Below are positions 15,064 through 23,748 of a stretch of DNA of 64,000 bases, in pieces. The stretch's first letter is position 1; the number at the start of each line of letters is the position of its first letter. The position numbers and the translations under genes were made by a program. The notes under the pieces are model-generated. The model ran no database searches, was not told the origin of the DNA, and was given only the letters and a program-made list of their open reading frames with translations. Location of the stretch: assembly GCA_048264125.1 (NCBI GenBank), contig JBLXDM010000002.1, positions 124,001-188,000 of the forward strand, read 5' to 3'. Origin of the DNA: M1-B18 sp048264125. GTDB lineage: Bacteria; Bacillota; Clostridia; Peptostreptococcales; Natronincolaceae.

Positions 15064-16743
15064 CTATTTGATTATCTCCAGTATCTTCAAAGCCACCTGC
15101 AGGCTCAGACTGTCATTGGAGTCCTCCAGATTCTTGCCCGTTATCTCCTTAATCCTCTGTATCCTATATATGATCGTGTTATAATGGGTGAACATTTCCT
15201 TTGATATTTTCTTTAGATTACCACCGTATTGGAAGTACATTTGAAGGGTCTTGACCAGCTCACTGTCCTTTTCCCTGTCGTATTCCACCAAAGGCGCCAG
15301 GGTCTCCTTATAAAACTGGGTAAGCTCATCCTCCATCTCATCACTGCATAGTACCCTGTATATTCCCAGGTCATCATAATGTATAGATTTGTTTTTATTG
15401 CCTACCCGGTTATTCTTTGCTGCCTTAATGGCCTCATGATAGCCCTTCCATAAATCTGCGGCCTCATTGTACAGTCTGCCTATGCCTATTGATACGGTCA
15501 AATCCTTCATCTCATAATTTACATACTGCAGTATATCCTTTGCAAAGCTATTCATTTCCTGCTTTACCTCTACACTAGATTTTGACTTATCAACACCATA
15601 AAGAATTATAATTCTATCGCTTTTATTTCCATATACGCATTTTTCTTTTCTATTTCTATTTAGTCTCTCAATTATTTGTAGAATCTTACTATTCATTTGA
15701 TATAGGAAATTAGAATTATTCAAGGTTTCCTTAATAAAGCCCTTTATATTGGTTATAGAAATCACCATCACACCATAGGCCAGCTTTCTGTCAAAGTCAA
15801 ATAGAGCCGCACGATCGATTGCTCTTCTCTGGCTCTTTTCATCCTTCGATAAAAGGTCATCAAAAAATTCTATTTTATGTCGACTTTCAATTTCAAATAT
15901 CGATATTTTCTTCATCAGATCCAAAGCAATTATTGGCACTGAGGACTCAATAGAGGTCCTTTCCACAGAATTGATCTTTCTGTTATCCTCCCATATGTAC
16001 AGGAAGCCATAATGTCTGTCGTGAACATAAATAGGAATGCTTATTCTTCTAATTTGCCTTCCATTTATGTCATCCTCCGAAAATAAGGTGCTCTCTCCAT
16101 TATCTAATCTATAGATTTTCTCTAAAGAAGTATGCTTCTCTCTTTCAAGAATCCTCTCTATATCTCCTCTATCGGTCTCCTGACAGCAAATAACCGTTGA
16201 ATCAAATATATTGTCCTGAATTGCAACTGTATTTCCAATAGCTTCAGATATTTCCTCCGCAATTCTTTTAAAGCTGCCCCCCTGCAGCATTACATTAATC
16301 AGCTTGCTATGTATTTCCTTAACCTTTACGAGGGTATTGGTTTGATTGTTTATAATTTCCGTCAACACAGGCATCATAATATCTGTATAGGATACCTCAA
16401 AGGGGATTTCTATTATTGGAAAGCTTAAGCTGTTAGCCAGCTCTATTATTTCTGTAGGTATTTCCTCAACATAACGCTTCATCTTTATTCCGATACCTGC
16501 TAAACCCTTATTATCCAGCTCCGGTATTAGATTTTTCAGTATGTTAAGCTCATCCTTGATGGAGTAGGCGGTGGTTAAAAGGAATTCCCCTTCTCCAACC
16601 CAATCAACAATATCCGGAACCTCCATAACATTGATTCTAGTTACTCTTCGCTCCAAGCCCCCACTGCCCGCCAAAATTTTGGCATTCTTCAGCACGTCAA
16701 AGGCCAGCATTTCATCTACAGATATCCCCAATGACCTTAGCAA
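15064..16743 (-). CDS. PucR-family transcriptional regulator
   Basis: About 559 residues from a TTG at 16743 (GGAGGG six bases upstream; a GTG at 16764 is an alternative with a poor site). The N-terminal half is a PucR-type domain (GGLERRVTRINVMEVPDIVDWVGEGEFLLTTAY). The middle is GAF/PAS-like and CdaR GGDEF-like. The C terminus is the PucR helix-turn-helix (LKKISKEMFTHYNTIIYRIQRIKEITG). B. subtilis PucR activates purine catabolism genes in response to allantoin-type intermediates. Position between the all cluster and the permease/xdh genes strongly suggests the same job here. Confidence 0.92.
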   Translation of the reverse strand: MLRSLGISVDEMLAFDVLKNAKILAGSGGLERRVTRINVMEVPDIVDWVGEGEFLLTTAYSIKDELNILKNLIPELDNKGLAGIGIKMKRYVEEIPTEIIELANSLSFPIIEIPFEVSYTDIMMPVLTEIINNQTNTLVKVKEIHSKLINVMLQGGSFKRIAEEISEAIGNTVAIQDNIFDSTVICCQETDRGDIERILEREKHTSLEKIYRLDNGESTLFSEDDINGRQIRRISIPIYVHDRHYGFLYIWEDNRKINSVERTSIESSVPIIALDLMKKISIFEIESRHKIEFFDDLLSKDEKSQRRAIDRAALFDFDRKLAYGVMVISITNIKGFIKETLNNSNFLYQMNSKILQIIERLNRNRKEKCVYGNKSDRIIILYGVDKSKSSVEVKQEMNSFAKDILQYVNYEMKDLTVSIGIGRLYNEAADLWKGYHEAIKAAKNNRVGNKNKSIHYDDLGIYRVLCSDEMEDELTQFYKETLAPLVEYDREKDSELVKTLQMYFQYGGNLKKISKEMFTHYNTIIYRIQRIKEITGKNLEDSNDSLSLQVALKILEIIK

Positions 16744-16956
16744 TTTAATCCCTCCAATGTTCACAGAAGTTCTTCTTTATTATAATTATACCTATTTTAT
16801 GAGTAGTTAACAAATTAGAAAAGTATATTTTAAAAAAGTAATTAAGAAAGTGCTTTCTTAAAACATGTAAATTGCAAGATAATTTCTAATATTTTGTGTA
16901 TTTTCCCTATATATAGCTTAACATATACCTATGGTGGTGCCTTTAGTAATACTTCA

Positions 16957-16988
16957 CAAAAAAAAACGCTCCTTTTTATGGAGCGTTT
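16957..16988 (-). terminator. Terminator of the permease gene
   Basis: Arms AAACGCTCC (16964-16972) and GGAGCGTTT (16980-16988) form a 9-bp stem; the minus strand continues with about ten T. It follows the permease stop codon by 22 bases. Confidence 0.8.
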
Positions 16989-17010
16989 CATTGAAGTGGG
17001 GTATATAATA

Positions 17011-18300
17011 TTATTGTGGAAAAACCTTATTTAAAAAGATACCAACTATAGCAGCTAAGGCCATGCCTTCAACACTAAAGCTTACTGTACCTATATTTAC
17101 AGGTAAGGAAGCTCCGCCTAAGCCTAAAACAAGGATTACGGCTGCAATGATTAGATTTCTTGACTTTGTAAAGTCTACCTTGTTTTCTACTAATGTTCTT
17201 CCTCCTATGGCTGCGATCATACCGAATAATATGATGGAGATACCTCCAACTACAGCTGTAGGAATAGTACTGATAAGCGCTCCAAGCTTAGGAATAACAC
17301 CTAGAATAATGGCGCAAACTGCAGCAACCCTCATGATCTGAGACTTATGAACGCCTGTTAATGCCAATACACCTGTGTTTTCTGAATAGGTTGTATTTGC
17401 AGGTCCCCCAAACATTGCAGAAAGAGCAGTCGCCAAACCATCTCCAAGCAATGTTCTGTGTAGACCGGGTGATTTCATAAAGTCTTTTTCTACAGTTGCC
17501 CCAATTGCCAGTACATCACCGATGTGCTCAACTACTGTAGCTATTGCTACAGGGGCCACCATCATAACTGATTCAAAGCTAAATTTTGCCATTATAAATG
17601 GAGGCATACCTACAAAAGAAGCCTGTGTCACACCAGAAAAATCTACATTTCCTGTAATAATTGCAACAACATATCCTACTATTAGTCCGATAAGCACTGG
17701 TAGAAGCTTAAAGAAGCCCTTCATATAAATGCTAACAAATGCTACTGCTGCAAAGCTCACGATAGCAAGGAACCAATTTCCGGAAGCCATGCCTATAGCT
17801 GTTGGTGCTAATTTCAAACCAATAACCATAATTATAGGGCCTGTAACTATAGGCGGGAAAAACTTAACTACCTTTTCTACACCAAATGCATAAACAAGTG
17901 CTGCAACTAGCAAATAGATAAGGCCTGCAACAACTATACCACCTTGAGCATAAGGCAACATTTCAGGATTAAATGTGTCGGTACCCGCTACACCTACTAC
18001 AGCTGCAATCGGAGCTATAAAGGCAAATGATGAGCCTAGGAATGCTGGAACCTTGTTTTTAGTTAAGAAATGAAATAATAATGTACCTATACCTGCCATA
18101 AATAATGCTACTGAAATATTCATTCCTGTAATAATTGGTACCAGTACAGTCGCACCAAACATTGTAAAGGTATGCTGAAAACCTAGTATCATTGTTTTAC
18201 TCAATGGTAATACGTCTTCTTCTCTAATGATATCTAACGTTTCTTTTTTTGATATTGCTCCCATAAACTCGCTCCCTTCGTTTCTTTTTTTCTTTGACAT
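17011..18300 (-). CDS. NCS2-family nucleobase permease (uracil/xanthine type)
   Basis: A 429-residue, roughly 14-helix transporter. It shows the NCS2 pattern: ILGFQHTFTMFGATVLVPIITG at the N terminus, FIAPIAAVVG, the conserved GDGLATALSAMFGGPANTTYSENTGVLALTGVHKS stretch, and IGGRTLVENKVDF. The PNTTYSENTG variant is closer to UraA-type uracil permeases than to PbuX xanthine permeases, so substrate is uncertain. Context (next to xanthine dehydrogenase and PucR) favours a purine. Two starts are possible: 18300 (GGGGG upstream) and 18264 (GAAGGGAG seven bases upstream). A terminator-like hairpin separates it from the xdh operon. Confidence 0.9.
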   Translation of the reverse strand: MSKKKRNEGSEFMGAISKKETLDIIREEDVLPLSKTMILGFQHTFTMFGATVLVPIITGMNISVALFMAGIGTLLFHFLTKNKVPAFLGSSFAFIAPIAAVVGVAGTDTFNPEMLPYAQGGIVVAGLIYLLVAALVYAFGVEKVVKFFPPIVTGPIIMVIGLKLAPTAIGMASGNWFLAIVSFAAVAFVSIYMKGFFKLLPVLIGLIVGYVVAIITGNVDFSGVTQASFVGMPPFIMAKFSFESVMMVAPVAIATVVEHIGDVLAIGATVEKDFMKSPGLHRTLLGDGLATALSAMFGGPANTTYSENTGVLALTGVHKSQIMRVAAVCAIILGVIPKLGALISTIPTAVVGGISIILFGMIAAIGGRTLVENKVDFTKSRNLIIAAVILVLGLGGASLPVNIGTVSFSVEGMALAAIVGIFLNKVFPQ

Positions 18301-18331
18301 TAGTGACCCCCCACTTCATTTATAGATATTT

Positions 18332-18369
18332 AAAACCAAGCCGTAGGGCTTCTACGGCCTAGTGGTTTT
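18332..18369. terminator. Hairpin between xdh operon and permease gene
   Basis: Nested arms AAAACCA/TGGTTTT and GCCGTAG/CTACGGC form a long stem that overlaps the last codon of the xanthine dehydrogenase large subunit. On the minus strand it ends in TTTTAAATA. It should limit read-through from xdh into the permease gene. Confidence 0.65.
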
Positions 18370-20695
18370 ATTCGTTTTTCTCCTTAAGCGCCTTAAGGAT
18401 TTTTTCTGCAGTGATGGGCAAGGTGGTAATTCTTACTCCCAAGGCATCGAATACGGCGTTGGCTATTGCCGGAGGCGTAGGCACCATGCAGGGCTCTGCT
18501 ACGCCCCTTGCTCCAAAGGGCCCGGTTTCCTCTTCATTTTCTATAAAGCCAACAATCATTTCAGGCATATCATCAGCGGTTGGAATCTTGTAGTCAACAA
18601 AATTAGGATTTTTAACCACGCCATTCTCCAAAATAAGCTCCTCGAATATAGCTGAGCCCAGCCCCTGAAGAATACCCCCTTCAATTTGACCCTCTATTAG
18701 CTTGGGATTCATCACCTTACCAACGTCGAAGCTGGAGGCTACCTTCAATACTTGAAGCTTTCCTGTTTCAGTATCTATTTCTATTTCTACACCTTGAGTA
18801 CCATAGGTCCAAAAGGCAACAGGCTTCTCCCCTTGTCCCGTATGCTTATCAGTATTTTTCACATTCGGTGGCACAAAGCTGCCACGGCCGATTATAGGGC
18901 CATGGATTCCTGAACCGTCAGGCATTGACAGCCCCAACGCCAGATCCTTTATGGCGACCTTTTTGTCTGAGTGTAATTTATCTACTATATATTCGTCATG
19001 AAGTTCCAAATCCCTTTTAAGGACTCCTAATTTAATCTGTGCCAGCTCCAGCAGCTGTTCCTTTGCGTCCTCGCAGGCCTTAACCACTGCATTTCCTGCA
19101 CAATAGGTAATACGACTGGCCACCGTCTGCCATTCATATGGCGTATGATCTGTGTCTCCGGTTTTTATTGTTATTCTATCCGGTGGTATTGTAAGGATCT
19201 CAGCCGCCATCTGAATAAGCACTGTATCAGAGCCCTGACCGATATCCTGAGCACTTACCATCAAATGTGCAGTGCCATCCTCGTTTAGCTTAATAATTGC
19301 TGAGGATGCAACATCATTGGGCATAGATGGTGCTTTAAAGCCGCAGGAAATCCCCTTTCCTCTTACCATTTTAGGCTTAATTCCCTTGTTTAGATCATAG
19401 CCTTCCTTCTCCCAGCCTAGCTTATCAACTACATCCTCTAGCGTTTCCTGAAGTCCGCAAACCTCAACCACCTGACCAGTGGCATTTCTTCCTCCGGGCT
19501 TCAATCCATTTATTCTTCTTATATCTACTGAGCTCAAGCCTATTTGAGCCGCCAGCATATCTATGTTTTGCTCTATGGCAAAATGTATCTCCGACATTCC
19601 GAAGCCTCTATAGGGGCCACCTACAGGGTGATTTGTGTAAACACAAACGGAATCCGTCCATACATTGTCTATATCATAGGGTCCTGTAGAGCCATATCCG
19701 CCGGCTCTTACGATATTAACACCATATTCGGTATATGCCCCCCCATCCCATATAAAGGTATTCTTGACTGCAACAATTTTCCCATCCTTTTTAATTCCCG
19801 TCTTGATGGTTGCGTGCATCCCTTGTCTGACGAAGCTGTTAACAAACTCATCCTCTCTGGTATAGGTTAGCTTAACCGGTCTTCCCTTCGCCTTCATTGC
19901 CAATGGAATTAAAATTCCCTCCAGCGTTGTTCCAGCCTTTCCTCCAAAGCCACCGCCAACAGCCGGAGATAAAACACGGATCTTATTTAAGGGTAGATTA
20001 AAGGCTACGGACAGTGCCTTACGTACTGCATAGGGGGACTGACAGCTGGACCAAATGGTCATGCTTCCGTCTACATCCATCTGAGCAATAGCGCTATGGG
20101 TCTCGATGGGGCAATGCTGTATATGAGGAACAAAGAATTTATTTTCCACCACATAGTCAGCCTCTGTAAAGGCCTTCTCCGCATCTCCCTTTCTTATTTT
20201 ATAATGATTGCTTATATTGGTTCCCGGCTCTGGAAAGAAGATCGGTCCGTATTTATACTCTCCTAAATCCGGATGAACCAATGGCGCATCGGGCTTTAAG
20301 CCTTCAACGGCATTTGTAACCGCAGGCAGTACCTCATATTCAACCTCGATCAGCGCAATGGCCGCTTCTGCAATTTCCTTAGTTTCAGCAGCAACCGCCG
20401 CAATCGCCTCACCACAATAGCGAACCTTGTCAGTTGCCAGGAAGGTTTTATCCTCTAAATAAAGTCCAACTCTATTAGGAACGTCCTTTCCAGTTATAAC
20501 AGCCTTAACTCCAGGCAATGCCTGAGCCTTGGCTATGTCCACCTTTAATATTTTGGCGTGAGGATGAAGACTTCTTTTTACCGCTGCGTAAAGAGTTCTA
20601 GCTAGCTTTAGGTCATCTACATATTTTAATGCACCTGTAACCTTTTTAATCCCATCTACCCTGTTGACGCTGGTACCAATGTATTTCATATTCAT
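18368..20695 (-). CDS. xdhA: Xanthine dehydrogenase-type molybdopterin-binding large subunit
   Basis: This 775-residue Mo-hydroxylase subunit has the two-part aldehyde oxidase/xanthine dehydrogenase layout: N-terminal a/b hammerhead (RVDGIKKVTGALKYVDDL) and Mo-binding domain with GGGFGGKAG, GPYRGFGMSEIHFAIEQ, QDIGQGSDT and the catalytic-Glu region GARGVAEP (E734). It should hydroxylate a purine using water, passing electrons to the FeS and FAD subunits. A yqeB homologue in the window makes a selenium-containing cofactor likely. It is the last gene of a three-gene operon, 8 bases after the FeS subunit. Specific substrate (xanthine, hypoxanthine or nicotinate-like) is inferred from context. Confidence 0.93.
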   Translation of the reverse strand: MNMKYIGTSVNRVDGIKKVTGALKYVDDLKLARTLYAAVKRSLHPHAKILKVDIAKAQALPGVKAVITGKDVPNRVGLYLEDKTFLATDKVRYCGEAIAAVAAETKEIAEAAIALIEVEYEVLPAVTNAVEGLKPDAPLVHPDLGEYKYGPIFFPEPGTNISNHYKIRKGDAEKAFTEADYVVENKFFVPHIQHCPIETHSAIAQMDVDGSMTIWSSCQSPYAVRKALSVAFNLPLNKIRVLSPAVGGGFGGKAGTTLEGILIPLAMKAKGRPVKLTYTREDEFVNSFVRQGMHATIKTGIKKDGKIVAVKNTFIWDGGAYTEYGVNIVRAGGYGSTGPYDIDNVWTDSVCVYTNHPVGGPYRGFGMSEIHFAIEQNIDMLAAQIGLSSVDIRRINGLKPGGRNATGQVVEVCGLQETLEDVVDKLGWEKEGYDLNKGIKPKMVRGKGISCGFKAPSMPNDVASSAIIKLNEDGTAHLMVSAQDIGQGSDTVLIQMAAEILTIPPDRITIKTGDTDHTPYEWQTVASRITYCAGNAVVKACEDAKEQLLELAQIKLGVLKRDLELHDEYIVDKLHSDKKVAIKDLALGLSMPDGSGIHGPIIGRGSFVPPNVKNTDKHTGQGEKPVAFWTYGTQGVEIEIDTETGKLQVLKVASSFDVGKVMNPKLIEGQIEGGILQGLGSAIFEELILENGVVKNPNFVDYKIPTADDMPEMIVGFIENEEETGPFGARGVAEPCMVPTPPAIANAVFDALGVRITTLPITAEKILKALKEKNE

Positions 20696-20703
20696 CCTCC
20701 TCC

Positions 20704-21177
20704 CTACCTATTGGCATTATTTTCCGAAACCTGCATAATTGCTTCAATTATCTTTTTATAGCCTGTACATCGACATAAATTTCCGCTGATGGCATCAACA
20801 ACCTCTTCTGATGTTGGTGTGGGGTTTTCCATCAATAAGGCCTTGCCGGACATTATCATACCAGGCGTACAGTAACCGCATTGCAGTGCTGCGTGGTCAA
20901 TAAAGGATTGCTGCAGCTCATCCAGCTCTGTATCCGTTGCAAGCCCCTCTACGGTAATAATTTCCTTGCCATCAGCCTCAACAGCCAGCATTAAGCATGC
21001 ATTGATAGGCCTACCCTCCACCAAAACAGTACAGGCACCGCATTCGCCTGCACCACAGCCCTCCTTTGCCCCCGTCAGATCAAGGTCTTCTCTAATCATC
21101 TCCAGCAGGGTTTTGTTTGGAGCAACCTCCATACATATCTTCTCACTATTTATAGTAAAATTAATCTCATATTTCAT
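20704..21177 (-). CDS. xdhC: Xanthine dehydrogenase [2Fe-2S] subunit
   Basis: A 157-residue protein with both iron-sulfur domains of the family: a plant-ferredoxin-type site (C41, C46, C49 and C61 in CGAGECGACT and INACL) and an all-helical second site (C100, C103, C135 and C137 in CGYCTPGM and CRCTGY). It carries electrons from the Mo centre to the FAD subunit. Full family length. It starts 20 bases after the FAD subunit stop and ends 8 bases before the large subunit, so all three are made together. Confidence 0.95.
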   Translation of the reverse strand: MKYEINFTINSEKICMEVAPNKTLLEMIREDLDLTGAKEGCGAGECGACTVLVEGRPINACLMLAVEADGKEIITVEGLATDTELDELQQSFIDHAALQCGYCTPGMIMSGKALLMENPTPTSEEVVDAISGNLCRCTGYKKIIEAIMQVSENNANR

Positions 21178-21197
21178 ACCTAACCCTCCTATGGCCT

Positions 21198-22037
21198 TTA
21201 CTTAGATATTTCCTCCAGCCCACGCTTTACCAGTACTCTTACAATTTCCTGCCTGTATTCCTTAGTAGCACGAATATCCGTAATTGGGCTTACCTCACCT
21301 GCTGCAATTTTTGAAGCCTCTTCAATAACCTCAGTAGTCAGATTCTTGCCCTGTAAATAAGCCTCTGCCTGCCTTGCACGAACAGGAGTAGGTGCTACGG
21401 AGCCTAGGGCTATCCTTATTGTTCCTTCTGCCTCTACTACAGAGGCGCAAACAGTAGATAAATCCACAGCATCCCTTCGAGCATGCTTTTGATAATGCCC
21501 GATAACAGCTCCATTGTAATTTGGTATTCTAATTCCCGTCACTATGTCTCCGGCCTTTAAGCAGGTTTTTCTAACGAATACAAAAAAATCGTGTATTGAT
21601 ATTTCCCTAAGACCCTCCAAGGAATATACCTGAACAAATGCATCAAGGGCTAAAAGAGGTGTGGCAGTATCTGCCAAGGGAGAAGCATTTGTGATGTTCC
21701 CCACCATTGTAGCCCTGTTTCTAACCTGGCATGAGCCTACAGAATGGCTTGCCTCCGCCAGCACCATGTATTTTTCCAGAAGCATAGTGTGTTTCTCCAT
21801 TTCCTTCAAGGCAACACAGGCACCTATGGTCAAGCCCTTGTCCTCGTCAAAAGTGATATCCTTTAATCCCTCAATTCCTTTAATATCTATAACTACCTTC
21901 GGATGGCTCAGTCCCTCGTGCATTCTCACAATTAAATCCGTTCCTCCATTAAGAATGCTTGCCGATTCACCATGCTGTAATAGGAGTAGGCTGACCTCCT
22001 TAAGGGACTCTGGTTTAAAGTACTGAAAATCCTTCAT
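21198..22037 (-). CDS. xdhB: Xanthine dehydrogenase FAD-binding subunit
   Basis: This 279-residue protein has the CO-dehydrogenase-flavoprotein-type fold: LNGGTDLIVRMHEG near residue 34 (FAD pyrophosphate site), VGNITNASPLADTATPLLAL, and a C-terminal helical domain (ALGSVAPTPVRARQAEAYL). It transfers electrons from the [2Fe-2S] subunit to NAD or another acceptor. First gene of the operon; CCGGAGGTGTATTT gives a strong ribosome site. The 780 bases upstream carry no gene, so the operon promoter must lie there. Confidence 0.94.
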   Translation of the reverse strand: MKDFQYFKPESLKEVSLLLLQHGESASILNGGTDLIVRMHEGLSHPKVVIDIKGIEGLKDITFDEDKGLTIGACVALKEMEKHTMLLEKYMVLAEASHSVGSCQVRNRATMVGNITNASPLADTATPLLALDAFVQVYSLEGLREISIHDFFVFVRKTCLKAGDIVTGIRIPNYNGAVIGHYQKHARRDAVDLSTVCASVVEAEGTIRIALGSVAPTPVRARQAEAYLQGKNLTTEVIEEASKIAAGEVSPITDIRATKEYRQEIVRVLVKRGLEEISK

Positions 22038-22817
22038 AAATACACCTCCGGAATTTATTACTATAATCTAAGGCTTCTAAATAGTTAATGCTGCTGCTTT
22101 TTATATATTTTCTTTATAATTCCTTATATTTTCTATATTTTCTTCATATTTACTTTCTTTTGAAAAATTCTACAATTCAATGGATTTAACCTTTATAACT
22201 TAGCACCAATTTTTAGATAAATACTCAAGCTTCTTTCGTAAACAAATAACAATCCAGCATTATACTAATTAACTGATGTAAAGCCGTAAAATTCAATGTT
22301 TTTCTGTTGTTATATAACATTCTACAGGATAAACCAATATATTCAAATACATAAATATTGGATATTATTCTGACAATTCAAGCTGAGTTTTGCAAGGCTT
22401 GAAATTGCTTTATTACAATTCCGTTACATTTTAAAATGGTATAATAAGGATTTTTGTTATCAATCTAGGAATTGTATATTTATAAATATTTTATTATAAT
22501 TATTTATACCATATTTTAAGCAATATGAAAAGATGTTCTATAGAGTATCATTACATTCATTAACTGATTATGCTGTGTTATTCATTAATCTTAAGCTGTT
22601 ATCCTAACTATTAGGATGATTCAATTAAAAGTTTTCATATGTACATTTATTCATAGTGCATTCCTAACTCAATGGCTATTTTTCAAGAGGCATTGCCCTG
22701 TGTCGACTACTTATATAAATATAAGGACTATTTTCGCATTTACAAGCAGGAATAAGGAAAATTCTGTAGAATTATGTTAGTTGGTTATATAATTAATTAC
22801 GTAGTAAGGGGATAACT
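22038..22817. other. Long AT-rich intergenic region between xdh and the next plus-strand gene
   Basis: No reading frame with a ribosome site and no known riboswitch was found. Visible structure: a 9-bp dyad AATTCAAGC/GCTTGAAAT at 22375-22405, an extended -10 TGGTATAAT at about 22436-22444 facing plus, and a 17-base palindrome ATCCTAA-CTA-TTAGGAT at 22601-22617. These are possible control sites for the divergent genes; none matches a motif I can name. No purine riboswitch core was seen. Confidence 0.5.
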
Positions 22818-23453
22818 ATGGAAAATAATAAAGTTTTACCTAACGAAATCGAGAGTATTTTGAATAGTATTCCTGGAGTACTATCCTCAAAGATTGTTGC
22901 CCAAGATGATAATATAGAAGAGATGCACGTCATGGCCACAACCGAAAGAAACCCAAAGCAAATTTCCAGAGATATTCAATCAATCATGTTTGCAAAATTT
23001 AATATTGATTTAGACCATAAAAAGATAAGCATAGCCCAGATTCACCATGCAGGCACAAAGAGAAATGAAGGCCGTATAGAAATTGAGGAAATCAACATAA
23101 ATGTCAACGGCAGTCAAATAAAGGTAGGAATTAAGCTCCTACAGGACGGCGTGACATACCATGCTGAGGATGACGGTTTAAATACCATCACCAATTCATA
23201 TCGTGTTATTTCCAATACAACCTTGAAGGCACTTCAGCAGATTATAAAGGGGAACTATATTTTTACAACCGAGGATGTAGAGAGGATCACCATAGGCAAG
23301 AAAGAGGTAATGGTGGTTGCTATAAGCGTTGTAAATTATCATCGTGAGGAAATGCTGGTGGGAACAGCGGTTGTTAAGGGTGATTTTAAGGAGACAATAG
23401 TCCGCGCCACTTTGGATGCAGTAAATCGTCGTCTTTCTAAGCTCTTTATATAA
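22818..23453 (+). CDS. Conserved protein of unknown function
   Basis: A 211-residue soluble protein that I do not recognise. The N-terminal 70 residues (LPNEIESILNSIPGVLSSKIVAQDDNIEEMHVMATT followed by PKQISRDIQSIMFAKFNIDLD) resemble small domains that read asymmetric b-a-b folds. The second half (about 90-210) has a b-rich pattern ending ATLDAVNRRLSKLFI. No signal peptide, membrane segment or metal motif. AGTAAGGGGATAACT precedes the start. It lies 295 bases upstream of an HD-GYP gene in the same direction, with a terminator-like hairpin between them; functional linkage is possible but not shown. Confidence 0.75.
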   Translation: MENNKVLPNEIESILNSIPGVLSSKIVAQDDNIEEMHVMATTERNPKQISRDIQSIMFAKFNIDLDHKKISIAQIHHAGTKRNEGRIEIEEININVNGSQIKVGIKLLQDGVTYHAEDDGLNTITNSYRVISNTTLKALQQIIKGNYIFTTEDVERITIGKKEVMVVAISVVNYHREEMLVGTAVVKGDFKETIVRATLDAVNRRLSKLFI

Positions 23454-23482
23454 CCGGTATTCGTACTATAATATTTTTAATA

Positions 23483-23514
23483 AAGGAAGCAGCTTAATGC
23501 TAGACTTCCTTATA
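23483..23514 (+). terminator. Hairpin after the unknown gene
   Basis: ATAAAGGAAG and CTTCCTTAT form a stem around a 13-base loop about 30 bases after the stop codon at 23453. The T tract is weak. Confidence 0.4.
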
Positions 23515-23542
23515 AATAATTTCACATTTTATTCAGTTTGTA

Positions 23543-23727
23543 ATTTAGATCGACTAAATTCTAAAACAACCCTAGCGTAGAGTAAAATCCTGTTAGCTAT
23601 AGAGTCGCAGCAGAGATGACGTTAAGGGGGCTATACAATGGCGGTTTTAACAGTTATATTAAATCTTTTGGCGAAAGCAGCTGCAAATTTATCCTGGATT
23701 TAATTTTCTTACAGTCGATCTAAATTT
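23543..23727 (+). promoter_or_regulatory. Inverted-repeat-bounded leader before the HD-GYP gene
   Basis: AATTTAGATCGACT (23543-23556) is exactly reverse-complemented at 23714-23727, enclosing 157 bases and ending 8-10 bases before the GGAGG of the HD-GYP gene. Inside are further pairings (CTGTTA near 23590 with TAACAG near 23648; CTATAG with CTATA around them) and a possible 21-codon ORF. The layout suggests a structured RNA leader closed by a 14-bp stem, or a MITE with 14-bp ends. No riboswitch class that I know fits, and no target duplication was seen. Confidence 0.5.
23638..23703 (+). CDS. Possible 21-residue leader peptide
   Basis: ATG at 23638 is preceded by TTAAGGGGGCTATACA, a usable ribosome site. 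The peptide has 21 residues, is almost entirely Ala, Leu, Val, Ile and Asn with one Lys, and could form an amphipathic helix. No Cys, so it does not look like an AgrD-type thiolactone precursor. It lies inside the inverted-repeat leader. It may be a translated leader, a small membrane-active peptide, or chance. Confidence 0.35.
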   Translation: MAVLTVILNLLAKAAANLSWI

Positions 23728-23748
23728 CATTTTTTTGGAGGAATACAA

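Noticed and set aside
23638..23703. AgrD-type autoinducer precursor
   Set aside because: The 21-residue peptide has no Cys or Ser-centred ring motif typical of AgrD and no agrB is nearby.
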